This document shows, piece by piece, positions 36,581 to 46,466 of a stretch of 64,000 bases of DNA. The DNA is taken from positions 1 through 64,000 of the forward strand of contig NZ_JACSWB010000174.1 of the NCBI RefSeq assembly GCF_016888135.1, given 5' to 3'. Under the pieces are notes generated by a model. It saw only the letters and a list, made by a program, of their open reading frames with translations. It was not told the origin of the DNA and ran no database searches. The stretch comes from Leptolyngbya sp. CCY15150 (GTDB lineage Bacteria > Cyanobacteriota > Cyanobacteriia > RECH01). The first letter of the stretch is position 1. Every line of letters starts with the position of its first letter. The translations under genes were made by a program, and so were the position numbers.

Positions 36581-36832
36581 CGATGAAAACTCCCTATTGA
36601 TAAACAATTCCGAAACAAATGCTTCGGTCATCATCATACTTCTGCCCTACTATACCAAAGTCGTTCTGCAAAATTGAGTACCGCATTCCCAATTTGGGTC
36701 ACAGATTATGACAGTGGTCTAGCGGGAGTCTTGCCAACCCTAGAGTACACTCGACATGATCGGATATATGCTAGCGGCGCGCCAACATCCGGGGTCTGGC
36801 GTCATGGCTCGCCGAACTAGATGGGGGGTTCC

Positions 36833-37633
36833 ATGCTGACCAGTGTTAAAAATCCATTTATCAAACAACTCAAGCAGCTCCAGCGGGCCAAGGGGCGGCA
36901 CGAGCAGCAGCATATGTTACTGGAAGGCACCCATTTAATCGAGGAGGCCTGCGCAGCAGGTATGTCCTTCACAGCTCTCTGCCACACGCCCGATTGGGCC
37001 TTGCACTATCCTGAGCTATGGGAACGGGCGATCGCTCAATCGGCCCGCTGTGAGTTGGTCAGTCCAGACGTTCTGAAGGCGATCGCCACCACCATGACCC
37101 CCGACGGCGTGGTCGCCACCCTGGATCGCACCCAGCTCACCCACACCATTCCCCAACCCACCCGTCTGGGGCTAGCCCTAGAAACGCTTCAGGATCCGGG
37201 TAATTTGGGAACCTTGATTCGCACGGCGGCGGCGGTGGGGGTGGATGGCCTCTGGCTCAGCAGCGACAGTGTCGATCTTGATCATCCTAAGGTGCTGCGG
37301 GCTTCAGCGGGGCAGTGGTTTCGCTTGCCCATGGGCGTGGTTGCCGACCTGCCGACCCAAGTAGCGGAATGGCGATCGCACCCCAACCATCAAGTCGTCG
37401 CCACCCTGCCAACCGCTCAGCAGATCTATTGGACAGTCGATTTCACGCGTCCCACCCTGTTGCTCTTGGGCAATGAAGGTGCTGGTCTTTCCCCCGCCCT
37501 GAGCGCCCTAGCCGATGTGAGCGTCACCATCCCCCTAGCTCCCGGTGTAGAGTCGCTCAACGTGGCGATCGCGGCGGCGGTGATTCTCTACGAAGCCCAG
37601 CGTCAGCAGGCCCAAATGGGCAACCCATCCTAG
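36833..37633 (+). CDS. SpoU/TrmH family RNA 2'-O-methyltransferase
   Basis: A protein of about 266 residues. The N-terminal part (MLTSVKNPFIKQLKQLQRAK, HMLLEGTHLIEEA) is the substrate-binding domain of the RlmB/TsnR-like group. The SPOUT methyltransferase motifs are ALETLQDPGNLGTLIRTAAA (motif 1), LLLGNEGAGLSPAL (motif 2) and IPLAPGVESLNVAIAAAVIL (motif 3). It should methylate a ribose 2'-OH in rRNA or tRNA using S-adenosylmethionine; the exact base is unknown. ATG at 36833 fits the family better than ATG at 36821. Confidence 0.93.
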   Translation: MLTSVKNPFIKQLKQLQRAKGRHEQQHMLLEGTHLIEEACAAGMSFTALCHTPDWALHYPELWERAIAQSARCELVSPDVLKAIATTMTPDGVVATLDRTQLTHTIPQPTRLGLALETLQDPGNLGTLIRTAAAVGVDGLWLSSDSVDLDHPKVLRASAGQWFRLPMGVVADLPTQVAEWRSHPNHQVVATLPTAQQIYWTVDFTRPTLLLLGNEGAGLSPALSALADVSVTIPLAPGVESLNVAIAAAVILYEAQRQQAQMGNPS

Positions 37634-37666
37634 GCGAGACAGTGGATAGACCTGCACAATGTCCCA

Positions 37667-37885
37667 TTAATCAGCAGGGCCCAGCTCTTGGAGAAATCGT
37701 TCAATATCCGCTGCTGCTGCTTCAATAGCTTTTAGACGCTCATCCATCGGTGGCGGCGGCTGGACAGGTGGAGCGGGATGATTGATCTCATCATCTTCGG
37801 GCTTGAACGTGTCTTCTAACTGATGGAGGGAGTCTAAAAAGTCTTGGGCGGCAGCACGGCGTAACTCTTGCTGACGGTGATCCAT
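37667..37885 (-). CDS. small conserved hypothetical protein
   Basis: A soluble protein of 72 residues. Two predicted helices (HRQQELRRAAAQDFLDSLHQ and DERLKAIEAAAADIERFLQE) are joined by a Pro-rich linker (HPAPPVQPPPP). Charge is mainly acidic. I believe short proteins of this pattern are common in cyanobacteria, but cannot name a family. The ATG at 37885 was preferred to 37894. It is convergent with the methyltransferase gene, with 33 bases between stops. Confidence 0.7.
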   Translation of the reverse strand: MDHRQQELRRAAAQDFLDSLHQLEDTFKPEDDEINHPAPPVQPPPPMDERLKAIEAAAADIERFLQELGPAD

Positions 37886-38666
37886 GATGCTCAAAATTCC
37901 AACTCATACAATAATTTTGAACCGGTGCCCTGAAATTAATTGTCTAGAGGGCATTTCAGGTGCTTCCCATTGCGAAAGGCCAAGCATGAGCAGCCGTCGG
38001 ATGGTCATGCCAAACGGATGATCCATCAGGGTGGCTTGCTCAACACCGGGGCCTAGATTCGTGATGGGTGATGACGGTGGCTTGGGATAACGGTGGCTTG
38101 GGATGAACTCCTAGCTTTCTTCTTGGCTTGTGGGCCTAGTCCTAGATTATTCAGCGTTGCAGACGATCGCTCAACCTTGTTGTCCATCCCATGGGGTTGG
38201 AGACATGACATCGTTTTAGGAGCATTACCCAGCAGCACAATAGGTTAATGGGTAGATGGATGATCACACAAGTCAGATGATGGAATTACGCTTGTCCTGG
38301 AAGGATGGCGATCGCCGCACGGGCGACAAAAAATTGGGCACTCCACATTGTGGAGCAAGGGGATGGAGCGTTGGCGTTACGCTGATCCGTCACTCAGCTA
38401 TTAGTGTACCCCGTTCATCCCATAGGACGTCTTTTGGCCCCATGCCCTGCCCCAGAGGTGTGATTTGGGATATTCAGCCCTGTTGTCTAATGACCCCACT
38501 CCAGTTGAAAATTAGACAAGCAAGATTTACGCAGGTCGTCCACAGCCCAGTCGTTCGCTACAATAAGCAGGCATTGGCTGGGCGATCGCCGGAGAGAGGT
38601 TGGTAGAACGGGACTGTTCCCCGGTTGCGTAAATCACGACAGAGTAAGACGGACAGAGGAAGTGAA
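37886..38666. other. intergenic region upstream of lpd
   Basis: 781 bases with no convincing gene. A 16-bp direct repeat, ACGGTGGCTTGGGAT plus one base, occurs in tandem at 38074-38089 and 38090-38105. The only long frame (38256-38606, plus) has no protein-like features. Confidence 0.45.
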
Positions 38667-40097
38667 GTGAGTCAATTTGATTACGACCTGGTGATTGTGG
38701 GTGCGGGCGTCGGCGGCCATGGCGCAGCGCTTCATGCCGTGAGCTGTGGGCTCAAAACGGCGATCATTGAGGCTGCCGATATGGGAGGCACCTGTGTAAA
38801 CCGGGGCTGCATTCCCTCGAAGGCACTGCTGGCAGCATCGGGACGCGTGCGGGAATTGCGCAACGCCCATCACCTCCAAGCCCTAGGGGTGCATGTGGGT
38901 GATGTAACGTTTGATCGGCAAGCGATCGCCAGCCATGCAGCCAACATAGTCGATAAACTGCGCGGCGATCTCACCAATAGCCTCAAGCGTCTGGGCGTTG
39001 ATATTATCCACGGCTGGGGCAAGCTGGCCGGCAGCCAAAAAGTTTCGGTGCAAACCGATGTGGGCGAGCGGATAATCACCGCCAAGGATGTGATTCTGTC
39101 CACCGGTTCCGTACCCTTTGTGCCGCCAGGTATCGAACTCGATGGCAAAACTGTTTTTACCAGCGATGACGGCATTAAACTCGACTGGCTGCCCGACTGG
39201 GTGGCGATTATCGGCAGTGGCTACATTGGCCTAGAGTTCGCCGATGTCTATACCGCGTTGGGCTGTGAAATTACCATCGTGGAAGCGCTAGACCAACTCA
39301 TGCCCGGCTTTGATCCAGATATAGCCAAGCAGGCCAAGCGCGTGTTGATTGATTCCCGCGATATTGAAACCAAGGTGGGAATGCTGGCCAAGCGGGTGAT
39401 CCCCGGTTCGCCCGTGGTAATCGAACTAGCGGATGCGAAAACCAAAGAGGTGGTGGAAGTTCTAGAAGTCGATGCTTGCCTGGTGGCCACAGGACGGATC
39501 CCCGCCACGAAGAACCTTGGTCTAGAAACCGTTGGAGTGGAAACCGATCGCCGAGGCTTCATTACGGTCAACGACCATATGGCCGTTTTACTGGATGGGC
39601 AGCCGGTGCCCCATCTCTGGGCCATTGGTGATGCTACGGGTAAGATGATGCTGGCCCATGCCGCTTCTGCCCAAGGCATTGCCACGGTGGAAACCATTTG
39701 CGATCGCCCCCGCGCTGTAGACTATCGCAGCATTCCCGCCGCCGCCTTCACCCATCCTGAGGTGAGCTTTGTGGGGCTCACGGAACCCACGGCTAAGGAA
39801 CTGGCCGCCCAAGAAGGCTTCGAAGTCGCCACGGTGCGCTCCTACTTCAAGGGCAACTCCAAGGCGATCGCGGAGGGCGAGACCGAGGGCATTGCCAAGG
39901 TGATTTATCGCAAGGATACGGGAGAGCTGCTGGGAGCCCATATCATCGGGCTCCATGCCGCAGACCTAATTCAGGAAGCCGCCAACGCCATTGCCAACCG
40001 GCAGTCGGTTCATGACCTAGCCTTTCTAGTCCATACCCATCCCACCCTGTCTGAAGTGCTTGACGAAGCCTACAAACGTACGATCGCAGCCCATTAG
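38667..40097 (+). CDS. lpd: dihydrolipoamide dehydrogenase
   Basis: A flavoprotein of 476 residues, the E3 subunit of pyruvate dehydrogenase and the L-protein of the glycine cleavage system. The FAD site is [17 protein letters not shown]. The redox disulfide is in [16 protein letters not shown]. The NAD site is [20 protein letters not shown]. The C-terminal His-Glu pair that acts as base is in [17 protein letters not shown] at 38667 was chosen because AGAGGA lies just upstream and the length matches the family; the frame also opens at 38625. A VOC-family gene follows within a few bases to 80 bases, depending on its start. GcvT is encoded at 48471. Confidence 0.97.
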   Translation: MSQFDYDLVIVGAGVGGHGAALHAVSCGLKTAIIEAADMGGTCVNRGCIPSKALLAASGRVRELRNAHHLQALGVHVGDVTFDRQAIASHAANIVDKLRGDLTNSLKRLGVDIIHGWGKLAGSQKVSVQTDVGERIITAKDVILSTGSVPFVPPGIELDGKTVFTSDDGIKLDWLPDWVAIIGSGYIGLEFADVYTALGCEITIVEALDQLMPGFDPDIAKQAKRVLIDSRDIETKVGMLAKRVIPGSPVVIELADAKTKEVVEVLEVDACLVATGRIPATKNLGLETVGVETDRRGFITVNDHMAVLLDGQPVPHLWAIGDATGKMMLAHAASAQGIATVETICDRPRAVDYRSIPAAAFTHPEVSFVGLTEPTAKELAAQEGFEVATVRSYFKGNSKAIAEGETEGIAKVIYRKDTGELLGAHIIGLHAADLIQEAANAIANRQSVHDLAFLVHTHPTLSEVLDEAYKRTIAAH

Positions 40098-40099
40098 TC

Positions 40100-40576
40100 A
40101 TGCCATCCAAACGCCAGCCCAGTCGGGGGATGGGTTTTGCCCGCCCCCGACAGCCCCGCCCAGAGGATAAGAGCAGTATGGGACAGTCATCCCCCAAGGC
40201 GATCGCCTATCGCACAGCCTTTATGGCGATCGCTGCCGAACCGTTTGCAACGGTGATCGCGTTCTACCAGCGATTCCTCGACCAAGCCCCCAACCCCTTG
40301 ACCCCCGATCGCTACGGGGAATTTCAGCTAGGGCCCATGCGGCTGGGAATTTTTCGCCCCCAACCCGCCCATACTTCGGAATTCTCCGCAGCCTCCAGTG
40401 GCCCCCTCAGCCTATGTCTAGAGGTGCCAAATTTGGAAGCAGCGATCGCTCAGGTGCAGGCGGCGGGCGGGGCCTGTTTACCCGATGACATCATCCTCAC
40501 CTCCCACGGGCGTGAGGTCTATGCCTACGATCCCGTGGGCAATCGCCTGATCCTCCATGAGGGGTTTTTGTCTTAG
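40100..40576 (+). CDS. VOC family (glyoxalase-like) protein
   Basis: A protein of 158 residues, or 132 if it starts at the ATG at 40178, which has AGAGGA upstream. The body is a vicinal oxygen chelate fold: FMAIAAEPFATVIAFYQRFL, RLGIFRPQ, LSLCLEVPNLEAAIAQVQAA and HGREVYAYDPVGNRLILHEG. Such domains occur in glyoxalases, dioxygenases and resistance proteins; metal ligands cannot be fixed here and no substrate is implied. It lies directly downstream of lpd and is probably co-transcribed. It is convergent with aroA across a 60-base spacer holding a hairpin. Confidence 0.85.
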   Translation: MPSKRQPSRGMGFARPRQPRPEDKSSMGQSSPKAIAYRTAFMAIAAEPFATVIAFYQRFLDQAPNPLTPDRYGEFQLGPMRLGIFRPQPAHTSEFSAASSGPLSLCLEVPNLEAAIAQVQAAGGACLPDDIILTSHGREVYAYDPVGNRLILHEGFLS

Positions 40577-40589
40577 CTATCCCTCCGGG

Positions 40590-40618
40590 GACTCCCCTTT
40601 GCTTTAGCGCGGGGAGTC
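40590..40618. terminator. hairpin between convergent genes
   Basis: GACTCCCC pairs with GGGGAGTC over a 13-base loop between the VOC gene and aroA stops. It could serve both strands, but neither side has a clear T-run. Confidence 0.45.
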
Positions 40619-40636
40619 GTCCAATAGCTCCCCATC

Positions 40637-41980
40637 CTAACCGCAAACCCGCTGCAGAGTAGGCGTGAAGTCAGGATAGGAAATGGCAGCGGCTTCGGCA
40701 CGGTGGATGGTGGTGGTGCCTTGGGCCATGAGGGCAGCGATCGCTAAGCTCATGGCAATGCGATGGTCGGTAAAGCTATCCACCTCCGCACCCGTCAGGG
40801 CATGACCGCCGGTAATCTCTAAGCCATCCGGCAGTTCCGTAATCGCCGCCCCCATCTTTCCTAGTTGAGTCGCCATCACCGCCAAGCGATCGCTTTCCTT
40901 CACACGCAACTCAGCAGCGTCGCGGATGATGGTTGTACCTTCAGCAAAGGCTGCAGCTACCGCCAACACAGGAATTTCGTCGATCAGCCGAGGAATCAAA
41001 TCCCCTTCGAGGGTGCAGGCCTTTAGGCGGCTGTGGCGCACCCGGATATCTGCCACCGGTTCACCGGTCGCCGTGCGAGGATGTTCTAAGGTGATGTCAG
41101 CATTCATCTGCTTTAGCGCATCCAGAATGCCGGTGCGCGTAGGATTGACTCCCACATTTTCGATGAGAATATCCGATCCTGGCACGATCGCCCCGGCTAC
41201 AAGCCAAAAGGCTGCCGAGCTAATATCACCAGGCACCACCACCTGCTGACCCGTCAGGGTTGCCGGGCCCATCACACTGGCGCTACAGGTCTCCGCATCC
41301 ACCTGCACCGTGGCCCCAAAGGCTCGCAGCATGCGCTCGCTATGATCCCGAGATAAGGCCGGTTCCGTCACCGTGGTCATGCCCTCTGCCATTAAGCCCG
41401 CCAGTAAAATACAGGATTTGACTTGAGCCGAGGCGATGGGGGAATGGTAATGAATCGGCGTCAGCTTGGCACCACGCACCGCCAGGGGAGCCAAACCGCC
41501 GCCCCTCGACCAAATCTGTGCGCCCATCTGCTCCAGAGGTTGAATGACCCGAGCCATGGGGCGCGATCGCAGCGAGGCATCGCCGGTCACGGTAAACAGG
41601 CGATCGGGATGGGACGCTAAAATGCCTAACATCAGCCGCATGGTGGTACCAGAATTACCGGCATCCAGCACATCGGAGGGTTCTCGCAAGTTACCCAGGC
41701 CAATGCCCTCCACCTCGACATGATCCACATTGAGGTCAGAAATCTGAGCACCCATGGCGCGAAAACAATGGGCCGTACTGCGGGGATCTTCACCCAGCAG
41801 CAATCCTTGAATCTGTGTTTTACCTTGGGCGATCGCCCCGAGCATCAGTGACCGATGGGAAATGGACTTATCCCCCGGTACGCGAATGGTTCCCTGCAGT
41901 GACCAACCCGCAGCGGGCGGCGCAATAGCAAGGGTGTGATGAGTATCGTGAGTTTGTAATGCGATCGTGGCAACAACCAT
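40637..41980 (-). CDS. aroA: EPSP synthase (class II type)
   Basis: An enzyme of about 447 residues that joins shikimate-3-phosphate and phosphoenolpyruvate in the aromatic amino acid pathway. It shows the four short motifs used to define class II EPSP synthases: GDKS ([11 protein letters not shown]), SAQ-K ([11 protein letters not shown]), RxHxE ([13 protein letters not shown]) and NxTR ([13 protein letters not shown]). The active-site segment [14 protein letters not shown] is also clear. It differs from the E. coli-like class I enzymes. ATG at 41980 was preferred over TTG at 41986. No other aro gene is adjacent. Confidence 0.97.
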   Translation of the reverse strand: MVVATIALQTHDTHHTLAIAPPAAGWSLQGTIRVPGDKSISHRSLMLGAIAQGKTQIQGLLLGEDPRSTAHCFRAMGAQISDLNVDHVEVEGIGLGNLREPSDVLDAGNSGTTMRLMLGILASHPDRLFTVTGDASLRSRPMARVIQPLEQMGAQIWSRGGGLAPLAVRGAKLTPIHYHSPIASAQVKSCILLAGLMAEGMTTVTEPALSRDHSERMLRAFGATVQVDAETCSASVMGPATLTGQQVVVPGDISSAAFWLVAGAIVPGSDILIENVGVNPTRTGILDALKQMNADITLEHPRTATGEPVADIRVRHSRLKACTLEGDLIPRLIDEIPVLAVAAAFAEGTTIIRDAAELRVKESDRLAVMATQLGKMGAAITELPDGLEITGGHALTGAEVDSFTDHRIAMSLAIAALMAQGTTTIHRAEAAAISYPDFTPTLQRVCG

Positions 41981-42486
41981 GGACAATAACCACCCAATCC
42001 GGCAAACAATCCGGGCGATATGTTCGTCAGCATCCTATCTCTTTTGGAGGGGTAACGGCGACTGTTTGAATAAAACGCGAACCTAGGGCAAGCTAGAAGA
42101 GCAGCCCGGATTGCAGGATTGCACTGCCTACATGATTAGATGATCGACGACGGAACTATGCCAGCACGCCCTATATTGACCAGCTATTGACCAGCTATTG
42201 AAGCAGTTCATCCAAACCACCCAATCCCGAACGAGACATGATTCTGGTCTCAACGATCTTGGGCACCATGGTTATCCTGAGACGTGCTGGACGTATGCCA
42301 CCAACCTTGCCTCACGTTAAGTCTTTGCCGATCGCCTTTTCATTCTTGAACCCACGGAATACACTCAAAGTATCATCTTGATGCAGTGTTTGCCGCGCTC
42401 GTTGACAGCGCAGCGGGGCTAGGCCCCATCGTTTCGATTGCCTGCTGTCCACCGATCGCCTATCTGACATCTATCCCTACTGCTCT
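41981..42486. other. intergenic region, divergent promoters expected
   Basis: About 500 bases between aroA and a plus-strand hypothetical gene. A short direct repeat, TTGACCAGCTA in two adjacent copies, lies near 42177-42199. Nothing else was recognised. Confidence 0.4.
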
Positions 42487-42972
42487 ATGCTCACCCATCC
42501 GCGCAAACCGGTCTGTCTTTCTCTTATGTCGTTTGACATGCCTCTATGGTCTGTTACAGAAACATCAGCGGCTGTTTACCAAAAAGACGCGGAACAATTC
42601 CATATTTTGCTGACGGAACCCTCTCTGCATCACCACATCCCATCCCGATCATCAGCCACCGTGGCGGCCACCCAGCGATCGCCCCGTCTCATTTGGCTAG
42701 AGGTCTCTCCCTACCGGGTGATTATGACCATGCAGGGCGATGGAGACAGCAGCTACCGCCATTTTTGGGAAGAAGGGGTCTATGGCTTGAGTCGCTACTG
42801 GTTGCAGAACTTTCAGCCGCACCACGGACGGCAGTTTCGCCTGCGCAACTTCACGCGGCGGCTAGAGTTCACGCAGGATACTCTACCGAAATCTCTCCGC
42901 ATTGAATATGAACTCTGGGCCAACCGCTTGCATCTTGGGCGCTACGTTCTGAGTTTAGATGTTCATCTTTGA
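42487..42972 (+). CDS. hypothetical protein
   Basis: A protein of up to 161 residues that I do not recognise. The N-terminal 60 residues look unstructured; in-frame ATGs at 42526 and 42538 may be the real start. The C-terminal half is rich in Arg, Trp and aromatic residues and appears folded: GVYGLSRYWLQNFQPHHGRQ, FRLRNFTRRLEFTQ and LRIEYELWANRLHLGRYVLS. No membrane segment, signal or known motif is visible. No ribosome binding site decides the start. The downstream gene is convergent, 20 bases away. Confidence 0.6.
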   Translation: MLTHPRKPVCLSLMSFDMPLWSVTETSAAVYQKDAEQFHILLTEPSLHHHIPSRSSATVAATQRSPRLIWLEVSPYRVIMTMQGDGDSSYRHFWEEGVYGLSRYWLQNFQPHHGRQFRLRNFTRRLEFTQDTLPKSLRIEYELWANRLHLGRYVLSLDVHL

Positions 42973-42992
42973 TCGATTTTGATCGATCAACC

Positions 42993-43493
42993 TCAATCTA
43001 CGACTTTCAAGATGCCTAGCTTGAGTCCATCAAATACCTTATCAACCAAAAGTTTCTCCTGAGATTTCAGGGTGACCTGGGACAGGGTAATGCTGAGAAG
43101 CGAGTTTTGATCGGTACGCGTAATCCGCCGAGTGTCGAGGATGCGGCGGGCAACATCTTCGATGGTGTCTTGAGACCCCATATTCAGCCGTCGAGCTACG
43201 CCAAGGGAACGATGCTCATCTGGTGATCTTGCCACCTCTTGGACTAAAAAAACCTTGGGCGAATCATTCTGACCCGAGGAGTGAGGCCGCTCCATCTTGG
43301 CAGCCAGAGGCGATCGCAAAGATCCTGCCTGCAACGACAGCTTAATGCCAACCCGCTGCAAATCGCCTAGGTTGAGATATCGTCTTAGCAAATCTGTGAT
43401 TTGCTGGATGCTTTGAGCGAGGGGCATATCGGTGGGATGGCCCATCGCCGGGACATGCTGCTCTAGGGCAGGCTGGCACTGAAGGTCAGTCAT
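42993..43493 (-). CDS. hypothetical protein
   Basis: A protein of about 166 residues without a recognised domain. The middle is polar and probably flexible (AKMERPHSSGQNDSPKVFLV). The C-terminal 70 residues look conserved and helical: TIEDVARRILDTRRITRTDQ, LLSITLSQVTLKSQEKLLVD and KVFDGLKLGILKVVD. I recall cyanobacterial small proteins with this kind of ending but no function. ATG at 43493 was taken; an in-frame ATG at 43547 would add 18 hydrophobic residues that might mimic a signal peptide. Confidence 0.6.
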   Translation of the reverse strand: MTDLQCQPALEQHVPAMGHPTDMPLAQSIQQITDLLRRYLNLGDLQRVGIKLSLQAGSLRSPLAAKMERPHSSGQNDSPKVFLVQEVARSPDEHRSLGVARRLNMGSQDTIEDVARRILDTRRITRTDQNSLLSITLSQVTLKSQEKLLVDKVFDGLKLGILKVVD

Positions 43494-43712
43494 AGGTAGG
43501 TAGCTCAAAAGACTCTGTAGATGCAGCGGCAGCAACAAGTAGGGCATTCAGCCACGTTGACCATCAGCCGAGGTGACGATGGATCCATCCACAACCCATC
43601 CTCCGGATCCGTCGTCACCCCAACGGCAGCCTGTCTTACCCTAGTTGTTATCAGACCCGACCGTTAACAGAGCAATCCTTAGGTCAGCACAATCCTCAGT
43701 GGCTGATGCCCC

Positions 43713-44876
43713 CTACAGCAAACCCGCCAGATGGAGCGGCCCACGCCCACTGATCAGTTCCAGCATCAAGGCAATAAAGCCCAGCATTGCCAAGCGACCA
43801 TTCCAGACTTCTGCAGCCGTTGTCAAGCCCCATTCCCAACGCTCTTGGGGATACATCTTGATCTTTTCAGGAGGACGGACTACATCCGAGAACTGGATAC
43901 TGGGGGAAGCGATCGCTTGCTCCACCATCGTGGCCAAATCTTCGATAAACACGGGATGGGTGTTGAGAGCTGGCACCCGCTGAAAATGCTCAATCCCTGC
44001 CTCTTCCGCAATCTCGCGGTATTCCATGTCAATCTCTTGCAAAGTCTCGATATGCTCTGAGACAAAGCTGATGGGAACGACAGCTAGATTTTCCACGCCA
44101 TCATTGGCAAGTTCTTCAATGGCATCTTCGGTGTAGGGCTTAAGCCATTCCACCGGCCCCACCCGACTCTGATAGGCCAGAGTATGGGCATTGGGGCGAT
44201 TCAAGGTTTTCATGATCAGCGCGGTGCAGTCTTCGATTTCGCGCTGGTAGGGATCGCCAGCCTCTTCCACATAGCTGATTGGCACCCCATGGGCACTGAA
44301 AAACACATGCACCTGATCTGGGTTGGGAAACTGATCGAGTTGCTGGGCAATGAGATCAGCCATAGCTCTCAGATACCCGGGGCTGTTGTACCAAGAGGGA
44401 ATGACCGTATATTCAATTTTTTCAAGAGCTGGATCATCACCCCAGATTTTCTCTAGCAGCCGAAAACTCGACCCGCTGGTGCTGATGGAAAACTGAGGAT
44501 AGAGGGGCAAGATCACCAGCTTTTCTATCTTGTCACGCTTGATGCGAGCGATCGCTTCTTCGGTGAAGGGATACCAATATCTCATGCCAATGTAGACCTG
44601 AGCATCTTGCCCCCGCTGGCGGAGGGATGCCTCTAGGGCCTGGGCCTGCTCTTCGGTAATGCGGCGCAGGGGTGAGCCACCGCCAATCTGCCGGTAGTTG
44701 TCTTGGGACTTGCGGGCCCGCGATGTGGAAATCAGCCAAGCCAACGGCTTCTGCATCCAGGTGAAGGGAATGCGGATGATTTCAGGATCAGAGAACAGAT
44801 TAAACAAAAACGGACGAACGTCCTCTAGGCGCTCTGGTCCGCCCAAGTTAAGTAGCAAAACTCCAACTCGACCCAT
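43713..44876 (-). CDS. hemH: ferrochelatase with chlorophyll-binding tail
   Basis: A protein of 387 residues that inserts Fe2+ into protoporphyrin IX, the last step of haem synthesis. Core motifs are [37 protein letters not shown] and [20 protein letters not shown], with the catalytic His. The last 40 residues hold a transmembrane chlorophyll a/b-binding-like motif, [20 protein letters not shown], joined by a linker. This fusion is typical of cyanobacterial and plastid type II ferrochelatases and is thought to tie haem production to chlorophyll supply. It is probably transcribed alone. Confidence 0.98.
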   Translation of the reverse strand: MGRVGVLLLNLGGPERLEDVRPFLFNLFSDPEIIRIPFTWMQKPLAWLISTSRARKSQDNYRQIGGGSPLRRITEEQAQALEASLRQRGQDAQVYIGMRYWYPFTEEAIARIKRDKIEKLVILPLYPQFSISTSGSSFRLLEKIWGDDPALEKIEYTVIPSWYNSPGYLRAMADLIAQQLDQFPNPDQVHVFFSAHGVPISYVEEAGDPYQREIEDCTALIMKTLNRPNAHTLAYQSRVGPVEWLKPYTEDAIEELANDGVENLAVVPISFVSEHIETLQEIDMEYREIAEEAGIEHFQRVPALNTHPVFIEDLATMVEQAIASPSIQFSDVVRPPEKIKMYPQERWEWGLTTAAEVWNGRLAMLGFIALMLELISGRGPLHLAGLL

Positions 44877-45476
44877 AGTTTTAACCTTCTCTGTCCTCTG
44901 ATTTGTGTTACTTATTGTAACGATAGACTGATCAAATAGTGGTTCTAACCGGCAGCTTATCTTAATAATCTTAACGTTGTCGGGGGTTTTGGGGCGATCG
45001 CCTTAAAAAACGGTAACGGATCTTCAAGATCCAGTGGACTGTAGCGGTAGCGTGGTGATCCCCTGACGGTCTCACATCCGACGATCTCTCTGGCGATCGC
45101 ATCATCTTCCCATGATCGATGATTGCTCTTAAACCGATGAGCAACCCCATGGTCATCGTGCCCCTCGCCGTTGGTGTTGATCCTCTAGCTGTGCCTGTGC
45201 CGACAGGATGGTTCAATGAAGACCCCGAAGACCACACTTCTAGACTATATCTTGAATTCAGGCATTCCTTAAGTTTCCATTAAAAGCTGCTTTGCTCGAT
45301 GGCCGCAAGTCTTTTTTGAGCAAAATGGTCAAAACTTCAGACAGGGCGGCCCGGAAAACAGGTTGAGCGATCGCTAGCCTGGATCAGCACAGCATGGATC
45401 GAGACGTGGAACGCTAGTTTTGGGAACGGCTTTCGTGATCAGGCTACACTGGGGCGAAACGCTACCGATAGAACCT
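44877..45476. other. intergenic region, divergent promoters expected
   Basis: 600 bases between hemH and the SpoIIM-family gene. HIP1 sites occur near 44994 and 45092. The open frame at 44971-45237 (minus) has no protein-like features. No repeat or hairpin stood out. Confidence 0.35.
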
Positions 45477-46466
45477 ATGGACATCCAGCGATGGGTTGCA
45501 CAACGAGAGAAAAGCTGGCAGGACTTAGAAAGATTGCTCGCTCAAGCAGAACGCCGTGGTCTGCGCACCCTCTCCGCCCAGGATATTCAGAACCTGGCTA
45601 GTCTATATCGATCGGTCTCCGCAGATCTGGCCCGTGCCCGCACTCACAACCTTGGGCCAGATCTCATGCGACGTCTTCAATCCCTAACCGTTCGTGGCTA
45701 CGCTCAAATCTACCAAGGCGATCGCCGCCAAGAATGGCGATCGCTGCTCACCTTCATCCAGTCAGGATTTCCTGAAACCGTACAGCAATGTCGCGGCTAC
45801 ATTCTGCTCAGTACCCTCCTGCTTGTTGCCCCGGCTGCCGTGAGCTGGTGGCTGGCCTGGCATGACCCCACCTACATGGACATCTTGGTTCCCAATGACC
45901 TGATCACCATGGTACGCCGTGGCGAGCTGTGGATGGGCAGCATCCTAGGTGTAGAGCCCTTAGCCTCTAGCAACATTATGATCAACAATTTGCGGGTGTC
46001 CTTCAATGCCGTGGCGGGCGGCATGACCGGCGGGCTCCTGACCGTTTATATTCTGATCTTTAATGGACTATTTTTGGGCTCCATCGGGGCGCTGGTGGGA
46101 CAGAATGGCCTAGCCTGGCCATTTTGGGCCTTTGTGTTTCCCCATGGAGCCCTAGAACTACCGGCTATCTTTCTGGCTGGAGGAGCAGGACTCCTCCTAG
46201 GACGGGCGCTACTGTTTCCAGGACTCTATCGTCGAGTAGATGCCCTAAAAAAATACGGGCTGCTTGCAGCCCGTCTCGTCTACGGTGTCGTTCCTATGCT
46301 GATCATGGCAGGCGTGATTGAAGGTTTCTTCTCGCCCAACCCAGCCATTCCCGATGTCATAAAATACATCACCGGCATCGTCCTGCTCACCGGGCTGCTG
46401 GCCTACTTGAGTCGTCGCAGCCACCCCAGCGGTTCTCTACATCGCACCAGACTTCTTGTTGAATAA
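45477..46466 (+). CDS. SpoIIM family membrane protein (DUF95)
   Basis: A protein of 329 residues in the stage II sporulation protein M family. A cytoplasmic N-terminus (MDIQRWVAQREKSWQDLERL, LASLYRSVSADLARAR) precedes about five membrane helices. The conserved family core is IMINNLRVSFNAVAGGMTGG, LIFNGLFLGSIGALV and FVFPHGALELPAIFLAGGAG. In sporulating Firmicutes SpoIIM works in engulfment; in other bacteria relatives often sit beside RDD, MoxR or DUF58 genes and the role is unknown. None of those are adjacent here. ATG at 45477 was chosen by similarity. The last 30 bases overlap the convergent next gene. Confidence 0.9.
   Translation: MDIQRWVAQREKSWQDLERLLAQAERRGLRTLSAQDIQNLASLYRSVSADLARARTHNLGPDLMRRLQSLTVRGYAQIYQGDRRQEWRSLLTFIQSGFPETVQQCRGYILLSTLLLVAPAAVSWWLAWHDPTYMDILVPNDLITMVRRGELWMGSILGVEPLASSNIMINNLRVSFNAVAGGMTGGLLTVYILIFNGLFLGSIGALVGQNGLAWPFWAFVFPHGALELPAIFLAGGAGLLLGRALLFPGLYRRVDALKKYGLLAARLVYGVVPMLIMAGVIEGFFSPNPAIPDVIKYITGIVLLTGLLAYLSRRSHPSGSLHRTRLLVE

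Noticed and set aside
38256-38606. Plus-strand open frame of 116 codons before lpd
   Set aside because: Composition is not protein-like and no ribosome binding site or similarity is seen.
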